Assembly (NCBI GenBank): GCA_025361105.1
Contig: JANYAW010000381.1
Location: 1-8,351 of the forward strand
Direction: 5' to 3'
Source: Rhodocyclaceae bacterium
GTDB taxonomy: Bacteria > Pseudomonadota > Gammaproteobacteria > Burkholderiales > Rhodocyclaceae
DNA: 8,351 nt
Shown piece after piece: positions 1-5,617 of this stretch. Position 1 is the stretch's first letter. Every line of letters starts with the position of its first letter. Under the pieces are notes generated by a model, which made no database searches, had not been told where the DNA came from, and saw only the letters and a list, made by a program, of their open reading frames with translations. Made by a program: the position numbers and the translations under genes.

Positions 1-947
1 CACAGGCCGATGACGCAGCACGACGCGACTTTACGGTCAATGCTTTGTACTACGACCCGACGACTGAAACCGTAATTGATTATCACCACGGCGTTGCTGA
101 TTTGCAGCAAAAGATTTTGCGCATGATCGGCGAGCCAACCGCGCGCTATCGCGAAGACCCGGTGCGGATGTTGCGCGCCGTGCGTCTCTCGGCAAAATTG
201 GGATTGACGCTCGACCCTTTAGTGAGCGCGCCAATTCAAGAAATGGCGGTGCTGATAGAGAACGTTCCGCCCGCGCGTTTGTTTGATGAAATGCTCAAAC
301 TGCTGTTTTCCGGCCACGCCGTCGAATGCGTCAAACGCTTGCGCGACGAAGGCTTGCATCACGGTTTGTTGCCCTTACTCGACGTGATTCTTGAGCAACC
401 GATGGGCGAAAAATTCGTCATGCTTTCCTTGCAAAGCACCGACGCACGGGTCAAGGCTGGCAAGACGCTTTCACCGGGTTATTTGTTTGCAACTCTGCTG
501 TGGCACGAAGTCCTGGCCAACTGGGAAATTCGCAAAGCGCGTGGCGAAAGTTCCATGCCTGCGATGTTTGAAGCGATGGACGAAGTGCTCGATTTGCAAG
601 CCGAAAAACTAGCCATCACGCGCCGCGTCGCAGGCGACATCAAAGACATCTGGATGTTGCAACCACGCTTTGAAAAACGCGTTGGCAAATCACCATTTCG
701 TTTGCTCGAACAGCCGCGATTCAGAGCCGGTTATGATTTCCTGTTGCTGCGCGCACAAAGCGGCGAGATAGATGCGGAATTGGGCGATTGGTGGCACACA
801 TTTCAGTTCGCCGACAACGATGCACGGGAAGCGATGTTAGTCGCCGATAAGGATCCAAAAAAACGCCGCCGCCGCGTGCGTGGGAAGAAATCCAACGGCG
901 AGCCCAACGGCGCGCACGGTGAAACTGCAACCGACGGCGAAAGTTAG
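1..947 (+). CDS. pcnB: Poly(A) polymerase I, 3' part (5' end outside the window)
   Basis: PcnB adds 3' poly(A) tails to RNA in the cytoplasm and so promotes RNA decay. The reading frame is open from base 3 to the TAG at 945-947, so the gene starts upstream; the TTG at 45 is internal. The visible part begins in the nucleotidyltransferase head domain with the class II signature RRDFTVNALYYDP (residue 1 = codon at base 3; motif at about 8-20). The neck-domain block GEPTARYREDPVRMLRAVRLS follows, then PARLFDEMLKLLFSGHA. The N-terminal GG and DxD catalytic motifs are missing with the upstream sequence. The C-terminus is a basic tail (DPKKRRRRVRGKK) followed by a polar end. That tail and the folK neighbour favour PcnB over the related CCA-adding enzyme, which is the main alternative. 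folK starts 9 bases downstream, so the two are probably co-transcribed. Confidence 0.93.
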   Translation, partial: QADDAARRDFTVNALYYDPTTETVIDYHHGVADLQQKILRMIGEPTARYREDPVRMLRAVRLSAKLGLTLDPLVSAPIQEMAVLIENVPPARLFDEMLKLLFSGHAVECVKRLRDEGLHHGLLPLLDVILEQPMGEKFVMLSLQSTDARVKAGKTLSPGYLFATLLWHEVLANWEIRKARGESSMPAMFEAMDEVLDLQAEKLAITRRVAGDIKDIWMLQPRFEKRVGKSPFRLLEQPRFRAGYDFLLLRAQSGEIDAELGDWWHTFQFADNDAREAMLVADKDPKKRRRRVRGKKSNGEPNGAHGETATDGES

Positions 948-956
948 TGCACAAAA

Positions 957-1568
957 ATGCCCGGCATGGCAATACGAAACATCCGCTGTTATGTCGCACT
1001 GGGCGCAAACCTCGGCGACCCTGTCGCCACCGTGCGTGCAGCAATCATCGCCTTACGCGATTTACCCGATACGAATGTAGTCAGCGTGTCGTCGCTGTAC
1101 CGCACGGCACCCGTCGGTTTGAAACATCAGCCGGACTTTATCAATGCGGTAGCCGCAATTGATTTTGACTTCCTCCTTCCCCTTCAAGGGGAAGGTCGTA
1201 TACGACGTTTGCGATTGGGAGGTCGGGATGGGGATGAGGGCGTGTCATCAGCACCAACTCACAAAAATGCGGGTGCATACGCACTCATGCAAGCGCTATT
1301 CCGCATCGAAGAAAAATTCGGTCGCCAACGCGAACCCAGTGGCGCACGCAATCATGCCCGCACGCTGGATTTGGATTTGTTGCTTTACGCCGATGAAATC
1401 AGCGACGACCCCGACTTGACGCTGCCCCACCCACGCATGCACGAGCGCGCGTTCGTCCTTGCCCCCCTCGCTGAAATCGCGCCGGATTTGGTGATTCCAA
1501 ATCGCAGCACAGTGCGTGAATTGCTGGCGAAATGCGCCGACCAGCGTATAGCGCTATTGCCAAAATGA
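957..1568 (+). CDS. folK: 6-hydroxymethyl-7,8-dihydropterin pyrophosphokinase with an in-frame insertion
   Basis: FolK transfers pyrophosphate from ATP to 6-hydroxymethyl-7,8-dihydropterin, the step before dihydropteroate synthase in folate synthesis. Visible family motifs are YVALGANLGDP (12-22), VSSLYRTAPVG (45-54), QPDFINAVAAI (58-68), RTLDLDLLLY (135-144, metal and ATP binding) and PHPRMHERAFVLAPLAEIAPDL (157-178). The protein is 203 aa; E. coli FolK is 159. The excess lies mainly in residues 72-104 (FLLPLQGEGR to THKN), which fit nothing in the family and match the repeat insertion described separately. Removing them joins AIDFD to AGAYALMQALFRIEEKFG, restoring normal family spacing. The insertion sits between the third beta strand region and the helix before the catalytic loop, so activity may survive. 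ATG 957 is used; ATG 966 is equally possible and neither has a clear ribosome site. The TGA overlaps the next gene's ATG. Confidence 0.93.
   Translation: MPGMAIRNIRCYVALGANLGDPVATVRAAIIALRDLPDTNVVSVSSLYRTAPVGLKHQPDFINAVAAIDFDFLLPLQGEGRIRRLRLGGRDGDEGVSSAPTHKNAGAYALMQALFRIEEKFGRQREPSGARNHARTLDLDLLLYADEISDDPDLTLPHPRMHERAFVLAPLAEIAPDLVIPNRSTVRELLAKCADQRIALLPK
1170..1268 (+). repeat. In-frame palindromic repeat insertion in folK (about 99 bp)
   Basis: The boundaries are inferred from where FolK family similarity stops and resumes, so they are good to a few codons. The segment holds a perfect inverted repeat at 1175-1195 (arms CCTTCCCCTT and AAGGGGAAGG around one C), then a perfect 10-bp palindrome TCGTATACGA (1196-1205), a GGG-rich stretch (1217-1241) and one copy of the dispersed core GTGTCATCAGCACCAACT (1242-1259). 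From memory, CTTCCCCTTCAAGGGGAAG-type hairpins followed by GGGATGGGGATG are common as intergenic repeats in Burkholderiales; this was not checked. The segment adds 33 codons with no stop or frameshift. Confidence 0.75.
1239..1259 (+). repeat. Dispersed repeat, copy A (coding, in folK)
   Basis: The core GTGTCATCAGCACCAACT occupies 1242-1259 and is preceded by GGC. It is read in frame as G-V-S-S-A-P-T (FolK residues 95-101). It matches copies B, C and D at all 16 fixed positions; the variable dinucleotide here is AT. Confidence 0.9.
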
Positions 1569-1924
1569 ACTTGCCGAATATCCCCATCATCTGGCAAACC
1601 GCCTTGCTGCTCGCCGCTTCAAATGTTTTCATGACCTTCGCGTGGTACGCGCATCTGTGAAATTTCAACGACAAGCCCTGGTGGATAGCCGCTTTATTGT
1701 CGTGGGGTATTGCCTTGTTTGAGTATCTGTTGCAAGTTCCGGCCAATCGAATTGGTAATGAGGAGTATTCGCTCGCGCAGTTAAAAATTCTGCAAGAAGT
1801 GATTACCCTGACAGTGTTTGCGCCATTTGTGGTGTTCTACATGCGCCAGCCGCTAAAACTTGATTATCTATGGGCAGGTTTGTGTATCCTTTGCGCCGTT
1901 TATTTCATTTTCCGTCGTCCATGA
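1565..1924 (+). pseudogene. DUF486 / DMT-like small membrane protein, interrupted by in-frame TGA
   Basis: Translation from ATG 1565 gives 31 residues ending in VFMTFAWYAHL, then TGA at 1658-1660. The same frame continues without a further stop or frameshift as NFNDKPWW, LLSWGIALFEYLLQVPANRIG, QLKILQEVITLTVFAPFVVFYM and LCAVYFIFRRP to TGA 1922-1924. I recognise these as the conserved core of the DUF486 family: about 115-120 aa, four membrane helices, function unknown. Full length here would be 119 aa. Homologues carry a basic residue where the stop falls, so a single C-to-T change in a CGA codon is the simplest explanation. UGA recoding is unlikely because folK, panC and rhlE end with TGA. 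The ATG overlaps the folK stop and the terminal TGA overlaps panB's ATG. TTG at 1697 could restart translation and make a shorter protein. A sequencing error is the main alternative. Confidence 0.85.
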
Positions 1925-2736
1925 CCTATCTTGCCTCCAACAAACCGATCACGCTGCCCGAGCTCACGCGCATGAAGCATGAGCGCGAGAAGATTGCCAT
2001 GCTCACTTGCTACGACGCGAGCTTTGCTGCGCTGGAAGATCGTTGCGGGGTTGATGTGATTTTGGTCGGCGACTCCCTCGGCAATGTACTGCAAGGCAAA
2101 ACCTCCACGCTGCCGGTGACGATGGAGCAGATGGTTTATCACACTGAATGCGTCGGGCGTAATCCGATGCGGCCCATGTGTGTGGTCGATATGCCGTTTG
2201 GCAGCTATCAAATCTCCAAAGAGCAGGCGATGGAAAATGCTGTGCGGCTGATGGCAGCGGGTGCCGAAATGGTCAAGCTCGAAGGCGGCGAAGTAATGGC
2301 CGAGACGGTACACTTTTTGACCGAACGTGGCGTGCCGGTCTGCGCGCACATTGGCCTCACGCCGCAATCGGTGCATGCGCTGGGCGGCTATCGCGTGCAA
2401 GGTCGCGGCGACGCAGCAGCGGCGCGGATGAAGGCCGAGGCCTTGGCGCTGGAACACGCCGGTGCGGCGCTGATGGTGCTGGAAATGGTGCCGGCTGATT
2501 TGGCGAGCGAAATCACCACGCTGCTCAAAGTCTGCGCCACCATTGGTATCGGCGCGGGCAAAGATACCGACGGACAAGTGCTGGTATTGCACGACATGTT
2601 GGGCGTGTACCCGGGGAAAAAAGGTCGCTTCGTCAAAGACTTCATGGCCGAAGCCGCGAGTATCGAAGGTGCCGTTCATGCCTATGTGGCGGCAGTGAAG
2701 GACGGTAGTTTCCCTGGCCCTGAGCACTGCTACTAA
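1921..2736 (+). CDS. panB: 3-methyl-2-oxobutanoate hydroxymethyltransferase (ketopantoate hydroxymethyltransferase)
   Basis: PanB transfers a one-carbon unit from 5,10-methylene-tetrahydrofolate to 2-oxoisovalerate to make ketopantoate, the committed step of pantothenate synthesis. The 271-aa product is close to the E. coli length (264) and shows the TIM-barrel family motifs in order: LTCYDASFA (28-36), LVGDSLGNVLQG (48-59; Asp51 metal ligand), VVDMPFGSY (88-96; Asp90), MVKLEGGE (117-124; Glu121), HIGLTPQSVHALGGYRVQGR (143-162), LMVLEMVPADLA (184-195; Glu188 at the catalytic acid position) and IGIGAGKDTDGQVLVLHDMLG (208-228). The metal and catalytic residues are assigned by alignment from memory with E. 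coli PanB (Asp45, Asp84, Glu114, Glu181). The ATG overlaps the upstream gene's TGA and has no clear ribosome site, which suggests translation coupled to the upstream, now broken, gene. panC follows after 21 bases. Confidence 0.97.
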   Translation: MTYLASNKPITLPELTRMKHEREKIAMLTCYDASFAALEDRCGVDVILVGDSLGNVLQGKTSTLPVTMEQMVYHTECVGRNPMRPMCVVDMPFGSYQISKEQAMENAVRLMAAGAEMVKLEGGEVMAETVHFLTERGVPVCAHIGLTPQSVHALGGYRVQGRGDAAAARMKAEALALEHAGAALMVLEMVPADLASEITTLLKVCATIGIGAGKDTDGQVLVLHDMLGVYPGKKGRFVKDFMAEAASIEGAVHAYVAAVKDGSFPGPEHCY

Positions 2737-2757
2737 AGCTGCCACCAAACCCACAAA

Positions 2758-3591
2758 ATGAAAATTTTTCATGACATCGCGCCCTTGCGCGCGGCGCTCA
2801 AAAATGCTGGCCGCGTGGTGCTCGTGCCGACCATGGGCAATTTGCATGAAGGTCACATAACGCTAGTGCGCGACGCACGCAAGCACGGCGACGCGGTGGT
2901 GGCGACGGTGTTTGTCAATCGTTTGCAATTTCGCCCGGGCGAAGATTTCGACAAATATCCGCGTACCCTCAGTGCCGATGCAAAATATCTGGAAGACGCT
3001 GGCGCTGAGTTTCTGTTCGCCCCCGCAGAAGACGTGATGTACCCCACACCGCAATATTTTCATGTCGATGTGCCAGATGAATTGGCGACGATTTTGGAAG
3101 GCGAATTCCGCCCGGGACATTTTCGCGGCGTAGCCACGGTGGTGATGAAGTTGTTTCAAATCGTTCAGCCCGACGCAGCTCTGTTTGGCAAAAAAGATTA
3201 TCAGCAAATGCTGGTGCTCTCGGCTTTGGTGCGTGAGTTCAACATGCCGATTGAAGTCATTGCGGGTGACACGATACGTGCGGCGGACGGCTTGGCACTG
3301 TCGTCACGCAACGGGTTTTTGTCAGCCACCGAGCGCGCTGAAGCGCCACGCTTACATCGTTTGCTGGAAAGCCTCGTCGCCTCGGTGCGTAGCGGCGACA
3401 AAAACTTCACGCGCTTGGAAAGCGCCGTGATGACCGAACTAAAACAAAACGGCTGGTCGCCCGATTACGTAGCGATCCGGCGGCGCAGCGATTTGCAAGC
3501 GCCAGGCGCAGATATCGGCGCAGGCAATTTGGTGGTCGTCGCAGCAGCCAAACTAGGCACGACGAGACTCATCGACAACCTTGAGATTTGA
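2758..3591 (+). CDS. panC: Pantothenate synthetase (pantoate-beta-alanine ligase)
   Basis: PanC condenses D-pantoate with beta-alanine using ATP, via a pantoyl-adenylate intermediate, to form pantothenate. The 277-aa product matches the usual length (E. coli 283). The nucleotidyltransferase-fold motifs are VPTMGNLHEGH (23-33; the HxGH-type motif is H30-E-G-H33), FVNRLQF (52-58), DKYPRTL (65-71), LEGEFRPGHFRGVATVV (113-129), QPDAALFGKKDYQQ (137-150) and DGLALSSRNGFLS (177-189, the KMSKS-like loop). The C-terminus LGTTRLIDNLEI is typical. Arg replaces the Pro of FVNPxQF; I recall this as normal in betaproteobacteria. The 21-base gap from panB shows no terminator, so the two are one unit. No panD or ilvC is nearby. 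The gene ends with TGA and faces rhlE across a 126-base convergent spacer. Confidence 0.97.
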   Translation: MKIFHDIAPLRAALKNAGRVVLVPTMGNLHEGHITLVRDARKHGDAVVATVFVNRLQFRPGEDFDKYPRTLSADAKYLEDAGAEFLFAPAEDVMYPTPQYFHVDVPDELATILEGEFRPGHFRGVATVVMKLFQIVQPDAALFGKKDYQQMLVLSALVREFNMPIEVIAGDTIRAADGLALSSRNGFLSATERAEAPRLHRLLESLVASVRSGDKNFTRLESAVMTELKQNGWSPDYVAIRRRSDLQAPGADIGAGNLVVVAAAKLGTTRLIDNLEI

Positions 3592-3659
3592 CGGCGTGTC
3601 CAACCACGCGGCGACACTAACGGCGTGTCGTCAGCACCAACTGGCAGTTCCGGCGTGTC
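3592..3659 (+). repeat. Three spaced CGGCGTGTC direct repeats in the panC-rhlE spacer
   Basis: CGGCGTGTC occurs at 3592-3600, 3621-3629 and 3651-3659, with start-to-start steps of 29 and 30 bases, beginning immediately after the panC stop. The intervening sequences do not match each other. The middle copy is part of dispersed repeat B. CGACAC (3612-3617) and GTGTCG (3625-3630) form a 6-bp stem with a 7-nt loop. No U-tract follows, so this is not an ordinary intrinsic terminator. The rest of the convergent spacer (3660-3717) holds only a weak TTGGT/ACCAA hairpin near 3689-3704. Confidence 0.7.
3616..3643 (+). repeat. Dispersed repeat, copy B (intergenic)
   Basis: The core GTGTCGTCAGCACCAACT is at 3625-3642; the variable dinucleotide is GT. 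The longer 28-base block matches the reverse complement of 5241-5268 (copy C) at 27 of 28 positions. Copies B and C therefore form an inverted pair around the body of rhlE. Confidence 0.9.
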
Positions 3660-3717
3660 AGGTAAATCTCGCAACGGTGTTTGCGTAGTTGGTCGGTCCA
3701 CCAATCGCTGCGACGAA

Positions 3718-5298
3718 TCAGACCTTCTTACCAAAGCCACCTAGCAGCGCTGGTACGGCTTTTTGCGGCCTTGTCACTGCCGGTTTTTCGGCGGCGAAGG
3801 TGCTGACGCTGGTCTTGTTTTCGTAAGGCTTCATCGGGTCGAAATCTAATTTGGGTAGATGCGACGCAGCGGATGGCATGTGTGGTGGCGGGCGGCGATC
3901 GTGATTTTTTTCTTCGCGATTGCGGCGATGTTCTTCGCGTTCACGCTTGTGTCCGGTACCGTGTCCAGCACTGTGTCCACTCCCGTGCCCGTCGCCGTGT
4001 TTTTCTTGTGACGGTAATACACCAGCAGGGGAAAATTTCGCGGCGCGTGGTGCACGTTCTACTGGTTCCGATCTTGCGCTCGACAAATTAAATCCGCTGA
4101 TTTCGACGCGTTGAATTTGCATCTTGATCAGTCTTTCGATGTCGTGCAAACGACCGGATTCTTCTGGCGCAAACAGTGATGTGGCGTTGCCCATTTTTCC
4201 AGCGCGGCCGGTGCGACCGATGCGGTGCACGTAGTCTTCGGCGGTGTGCGGCAGTTCGTAATTGATGACCACTGGCAAGTCGTCGATGTCCAGTCCGCGT
4301 GCGGCCACGTCGGTGGCGACCAGCACGCGCACTTTGCCCGATTTGAAACCTTCGAGCGCATCGGTGCGTTGGGCTTGGCTTTTATCGCCGTGAATGGCAT
4401 CGGCGGCGATGCCTTGGCGCTCGAGATAAACCGCGAGACGTGAAGCACCAAATTTGGTGCCGACAAAGACCAACACTTGGCGCAAATCTTGGTGCGTGAG
4501 GAGATGCACCAGCAGGCTGCGTTTTAAATCCGAGGCGACCGGATAAACGCGATGGGTAATCGTTTCACTGATCGCATTGCGTCGCGCCACTTCAATCAGC
4601 TGCGGGGCTTTGAGCATGCTGTCGGCGAGATTTTTTATCTCATTGGAGAAGGTCGCCGAGAACAGCAAACTCTGTCGCTCTTTGGGCAGCATCGCCAAAA
4701 TGCGTTTGATGTCGGGGATAAAACCCATGTCGAGCATGCGATCAGCTTCGTCCAGCACCAGCACTTCGACACTGGCAAAACTCACACTTTTTTGTTGCAC
4801 ATGATCGAGCAAACGACCCGGCGTGGCGACCACAATTTCGCGGCCCTCGCGTAGCTCGGCGATTTGCGGTTTGATGTCCACGCCGCCATAGATGCACACC
4901 GAGCGCAGCGGCACATGTTTGCTATACGTCACCACACTTTCATGCACCTGCATCGCCAGCTCGCGCGTTGGCGCGAGTATCAGTGCGCGCACTGGATGGC
5001 GCGCGGGCGAGGGCGAATTGCTGGCGTGGCGGGCGAGGCGTTGCAGCAGCGGCAGCGTGAAACCGGCGGTTTTGCCGGTGCCGGTTTGCGCGCCGCCCAT
5101 CACGTCTTTGCCGGCCAGAATTATTGGTATGGCCTGCGCTTGAATCGGCGTCGGCTGTGTGTAGCCTGCGTCATGCACGGCGCGAAGCAACTCAGGCAAA
5201 AGGCCGAGTTGATCGAACATTATTGGTGTGGGTGTTGCGGCAGTTGGTGCTGGCGACACGCCGTTAGTTACGCTGTCGAGCGAAGTATTTGTAGTCAA
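3718..5298 (-). CDS. rhlE: DEAD-box ATP-dependent RNA helicase, RhlE-like
   Basis: DEAD-box helicases unwind short RNA duplexes with ATP in ribosome assembly and RNA decay. All core motifs are present in the 526-aa product: Q motif with F28 and GYTQPTPIQ (45-53), AQTGTGKT (70-77), PTRELA (110-115), TPGR (159-162), DEAD (183-186), SAT (214-216), VFVGTK (277-282), ARGLDI (333-338) and HRIGRTGRAG (358-367). The tail after about 405 is low-complexity: a His/Gly-rich stretch, then charged KREREEHRRNREEK and an Ala/Pro-rich end with LLGGFGKK. The start is TTG at 5298-5296, supported by AGGAG seven bases upstream. RhlE proteins usually begin near the FDxLGL block, here residue 28, so residues 1-27 are extra and contain the dispersed repeat as GVSPAPT. 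ATG at residue 27 is an alternative start but has no ribosome site. Subfamily assignment to RhlE is by overall resemblance. Confidence 0.93.
   Translation of the reverse strand: MTTNTSLDSVTNGVSPAPTAATPTPIMFDQLGLLPELLRAVHDAGYTQPTPIQAQAIPIILAGKDVMGGAQTGTGKTAGFTLPLLQRLARHASNSPSPARHPVRALILAPTRELAMQVHESVVTYSKHVPLRSVCIYGGVDIKPQIAELREGREIVVATPGRLLDHVQQKSVSFASVEVLVLDEADRMLDMGFIPDIKRILAMLPKERQSLLFSATFSNEIKNLADSMLKAPQLIEVARRNAISETITHRVYPVASDLKRSLLVHLLTHQDLRQVLVFVGTKFGASRLAVYLERQGIAADAIHGDKSQAQRTDALEGFKSGKVRVLVATDVAARGLDIDDLPVVINYELPHTAEDYVHRIGRTGRAGKMGNATSLFAPEESGRLHDIERLIKMQIQRVEISGFNLSSARSEPVERAPRAAKFSPAGVLPSQEKHGDGHGSGHSAGHGTGHKREREEHRRNREEKNHDRRPPPHMPSAASHLPKLDFDPMKPYENKTSVSTFAAEKPAVTRPQKAVPALLGGFGKKV
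3949..3996 (-). repeat. 12-bp tandem repeat coding a His/Gly-rich stretch of the helicase tail
   Basis: On the + strand four 12-base units begin with GTGTCC, GTGTCC, GTGTCC and GTGCCC (3949, 3961, 3973, 3985). Read on the - strand they give tetrapeptides of the form G-S-G-H, S-A-G-H, G-T-G-H after a G-D-G-H, at residues 435-450 of the helicase. Such arrays change length easily by slippage in whole 4-residue steps. His-rich tails can bind metal, but nothing here shows that this one does. Confidence 0.75.
5241..5268 (-). repeat. Dispersed repeat, copy C (coding, in rhlE)
   Basis: Read on the - strand, the core GTGTCGCCAGCACCAACT covers 5259-5242, with dinucleotide GC. It is translated as G-V-S-P-A-P-T (helicase residues 13-19), the same frame as in folK copy A. 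The 28-base block matches copy B at 27 of 28 positions. Confidence 0.9.
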
Positions 5299-5305
5299 TG
5301 AGATG

Positions 5306-5310
5306 CTCCT
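5306..5310 (-). promoter_or_regulatory. Ribosome binding site deciding the TTG start of rhlE
   Basis: On the - strand AGGAG is followed by seven bases and then TTG at 5298-5296. This spacing is near ideal and is why the TTG was chosen over the unsupported ATG at helicase residue 27. Confidence 0.75.
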
Positions 5311-5344
5311 GAATCGGCCCGCCCCTTGCGGGGAACCGGTTCAG
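5309..5344 (-). promoter_or_regulatory. rhlE leader hairpin with GNRA tetraloop, overlapping the ribosome site
   Basis: On the - strand CTGAACCGG (5344-5336) pairs with CCGATTCAG (5317-5309) at eight of nine positions, with one C-A mismatch. Inside is a second perfect stem CCCC-GCAA-GGGG whose GCAA loop is a GNRA tetraloop. The last two bases of the outer stem are the first two of the AGGAG site, and the start codon lies 10 bases beyond. The hairpin could therefore limit ribosome access, or be a substrate for the helicase itself. Regulation is inferred; only the base pairing is seen. No U-tract follows, so it is not a terminator. Confidence 0.6.
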
Positions 5345-5419
5345 GCGGCGATGCGCTTGAGGGAAATTTTGGGCAGCGACGCTGACCGAGAAGTGCGCCA
5401 ACCGGCGAGGCGCAGGGGC

Positions 5420-5428
5420 ATTCTACCA
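5420..5428 (-). promoter_or_regulatory. Candidate extended -10 promoter of rhlE
   Basis: The - strand reads TGGTAGAAT, i.e. TGn followed by TAGAAT (five of six to TATAAT). No good -35 hexamer is seen 16-18 bases upstream, which fits an extended -10 promoter. A start near 5413 would give a leader of about 115 nt that includes the hairpin at 5309-5344. Confidence 0.45.
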
Positions 5429-5510
5429 GCCGCCGCGTTTCCATTGGCTGCGTCGCGCTAGTGATCGCTCACCTTATTCGCCACGCATTTCGCACACAAC
5501 GGATGCTTGC

Positions 5511-5538
5511 TTGAATTTGAAATGTTTGGCCTTATCTA
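5511..5538 (+). promoter_or_regulatory. Weak candidate promoter of the ABC exporter
   Basis: TTGAAT (5511-5516) and TATCTA (5533-5538) are 16 bases apart. Both match the sigma70 consensus only partly (four and three of six). It is the best pair I find upstream of 5618, about 80 bases from the start codon, but it could be chance. Confidence 0.25.
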
Positions 5539-5617
5539 AGAGGTTTCGCAAGCCTGTGATCCAGCCGCACTATCTGTCGCGGTAACATCGTCGGTCTTCT
5601 TTGCGGTACCTATTCCA

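Larger units (their letters stand above)
5299..5617. other. Divergent intergenic region between rhlE and the ABC exporter
   Basis: This 319-base stretch holds no convincing gene. The rhlE half (5299-5428) contains its ribosome site, leader hairpin and candidate promoter. The other half (5429-5617) serves the ABC exporter and shows only weak promoter-like boxes and a short GTGA/TCAC hairpin at 5460-5471. I see no repeat, terminator or RNA gene here. Confidence 0.6.

Noticed and set aside
45..47. TTG at 45 as the start of pcnB
   Set aside because: The frame is open upstream and encodes the conserved RRDFTVNA motif across this codon, so the start lies outside the window.
1658..1660. UGA recoding (as Trp or selenocysteine) in the DUF486 gene
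   Set aside because: folK, panC and rhlE end at TGA where their families normally end, no selenocysteine insertion hairpin is evident after the stop, and homologues have a basic residue there.
1900..2856. Long - strand frame (318 codons) opposite panB
   Set aside because: It is His/Arg-rich and has no recognisable family; it is the antisense shadow of panB, whose motifs are unmistakable.
3592..3659. CRISPR-like array because of the 29-30 base periodicity
   Set aside because: Only nine bases repeat, there are only three units, and no cas gene or leader is present.
3961..3972. GTGTCCAGCACT in the helicase tail as a fifth, degenerate copy of the dispersed repeat
   Set aside because: It lacks the RY dinucleotide and the CAACT end, and is explained by the 12-bp tandem units.
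4445..4460. Perfect 16-bp palindrome GCACCAAATTTGGTGC inside rhlE
   Set aside because: It encodes the conserved helicase stretch GTKFGA, so codon constraints and chance explain it; nothing else around it suggests a site.
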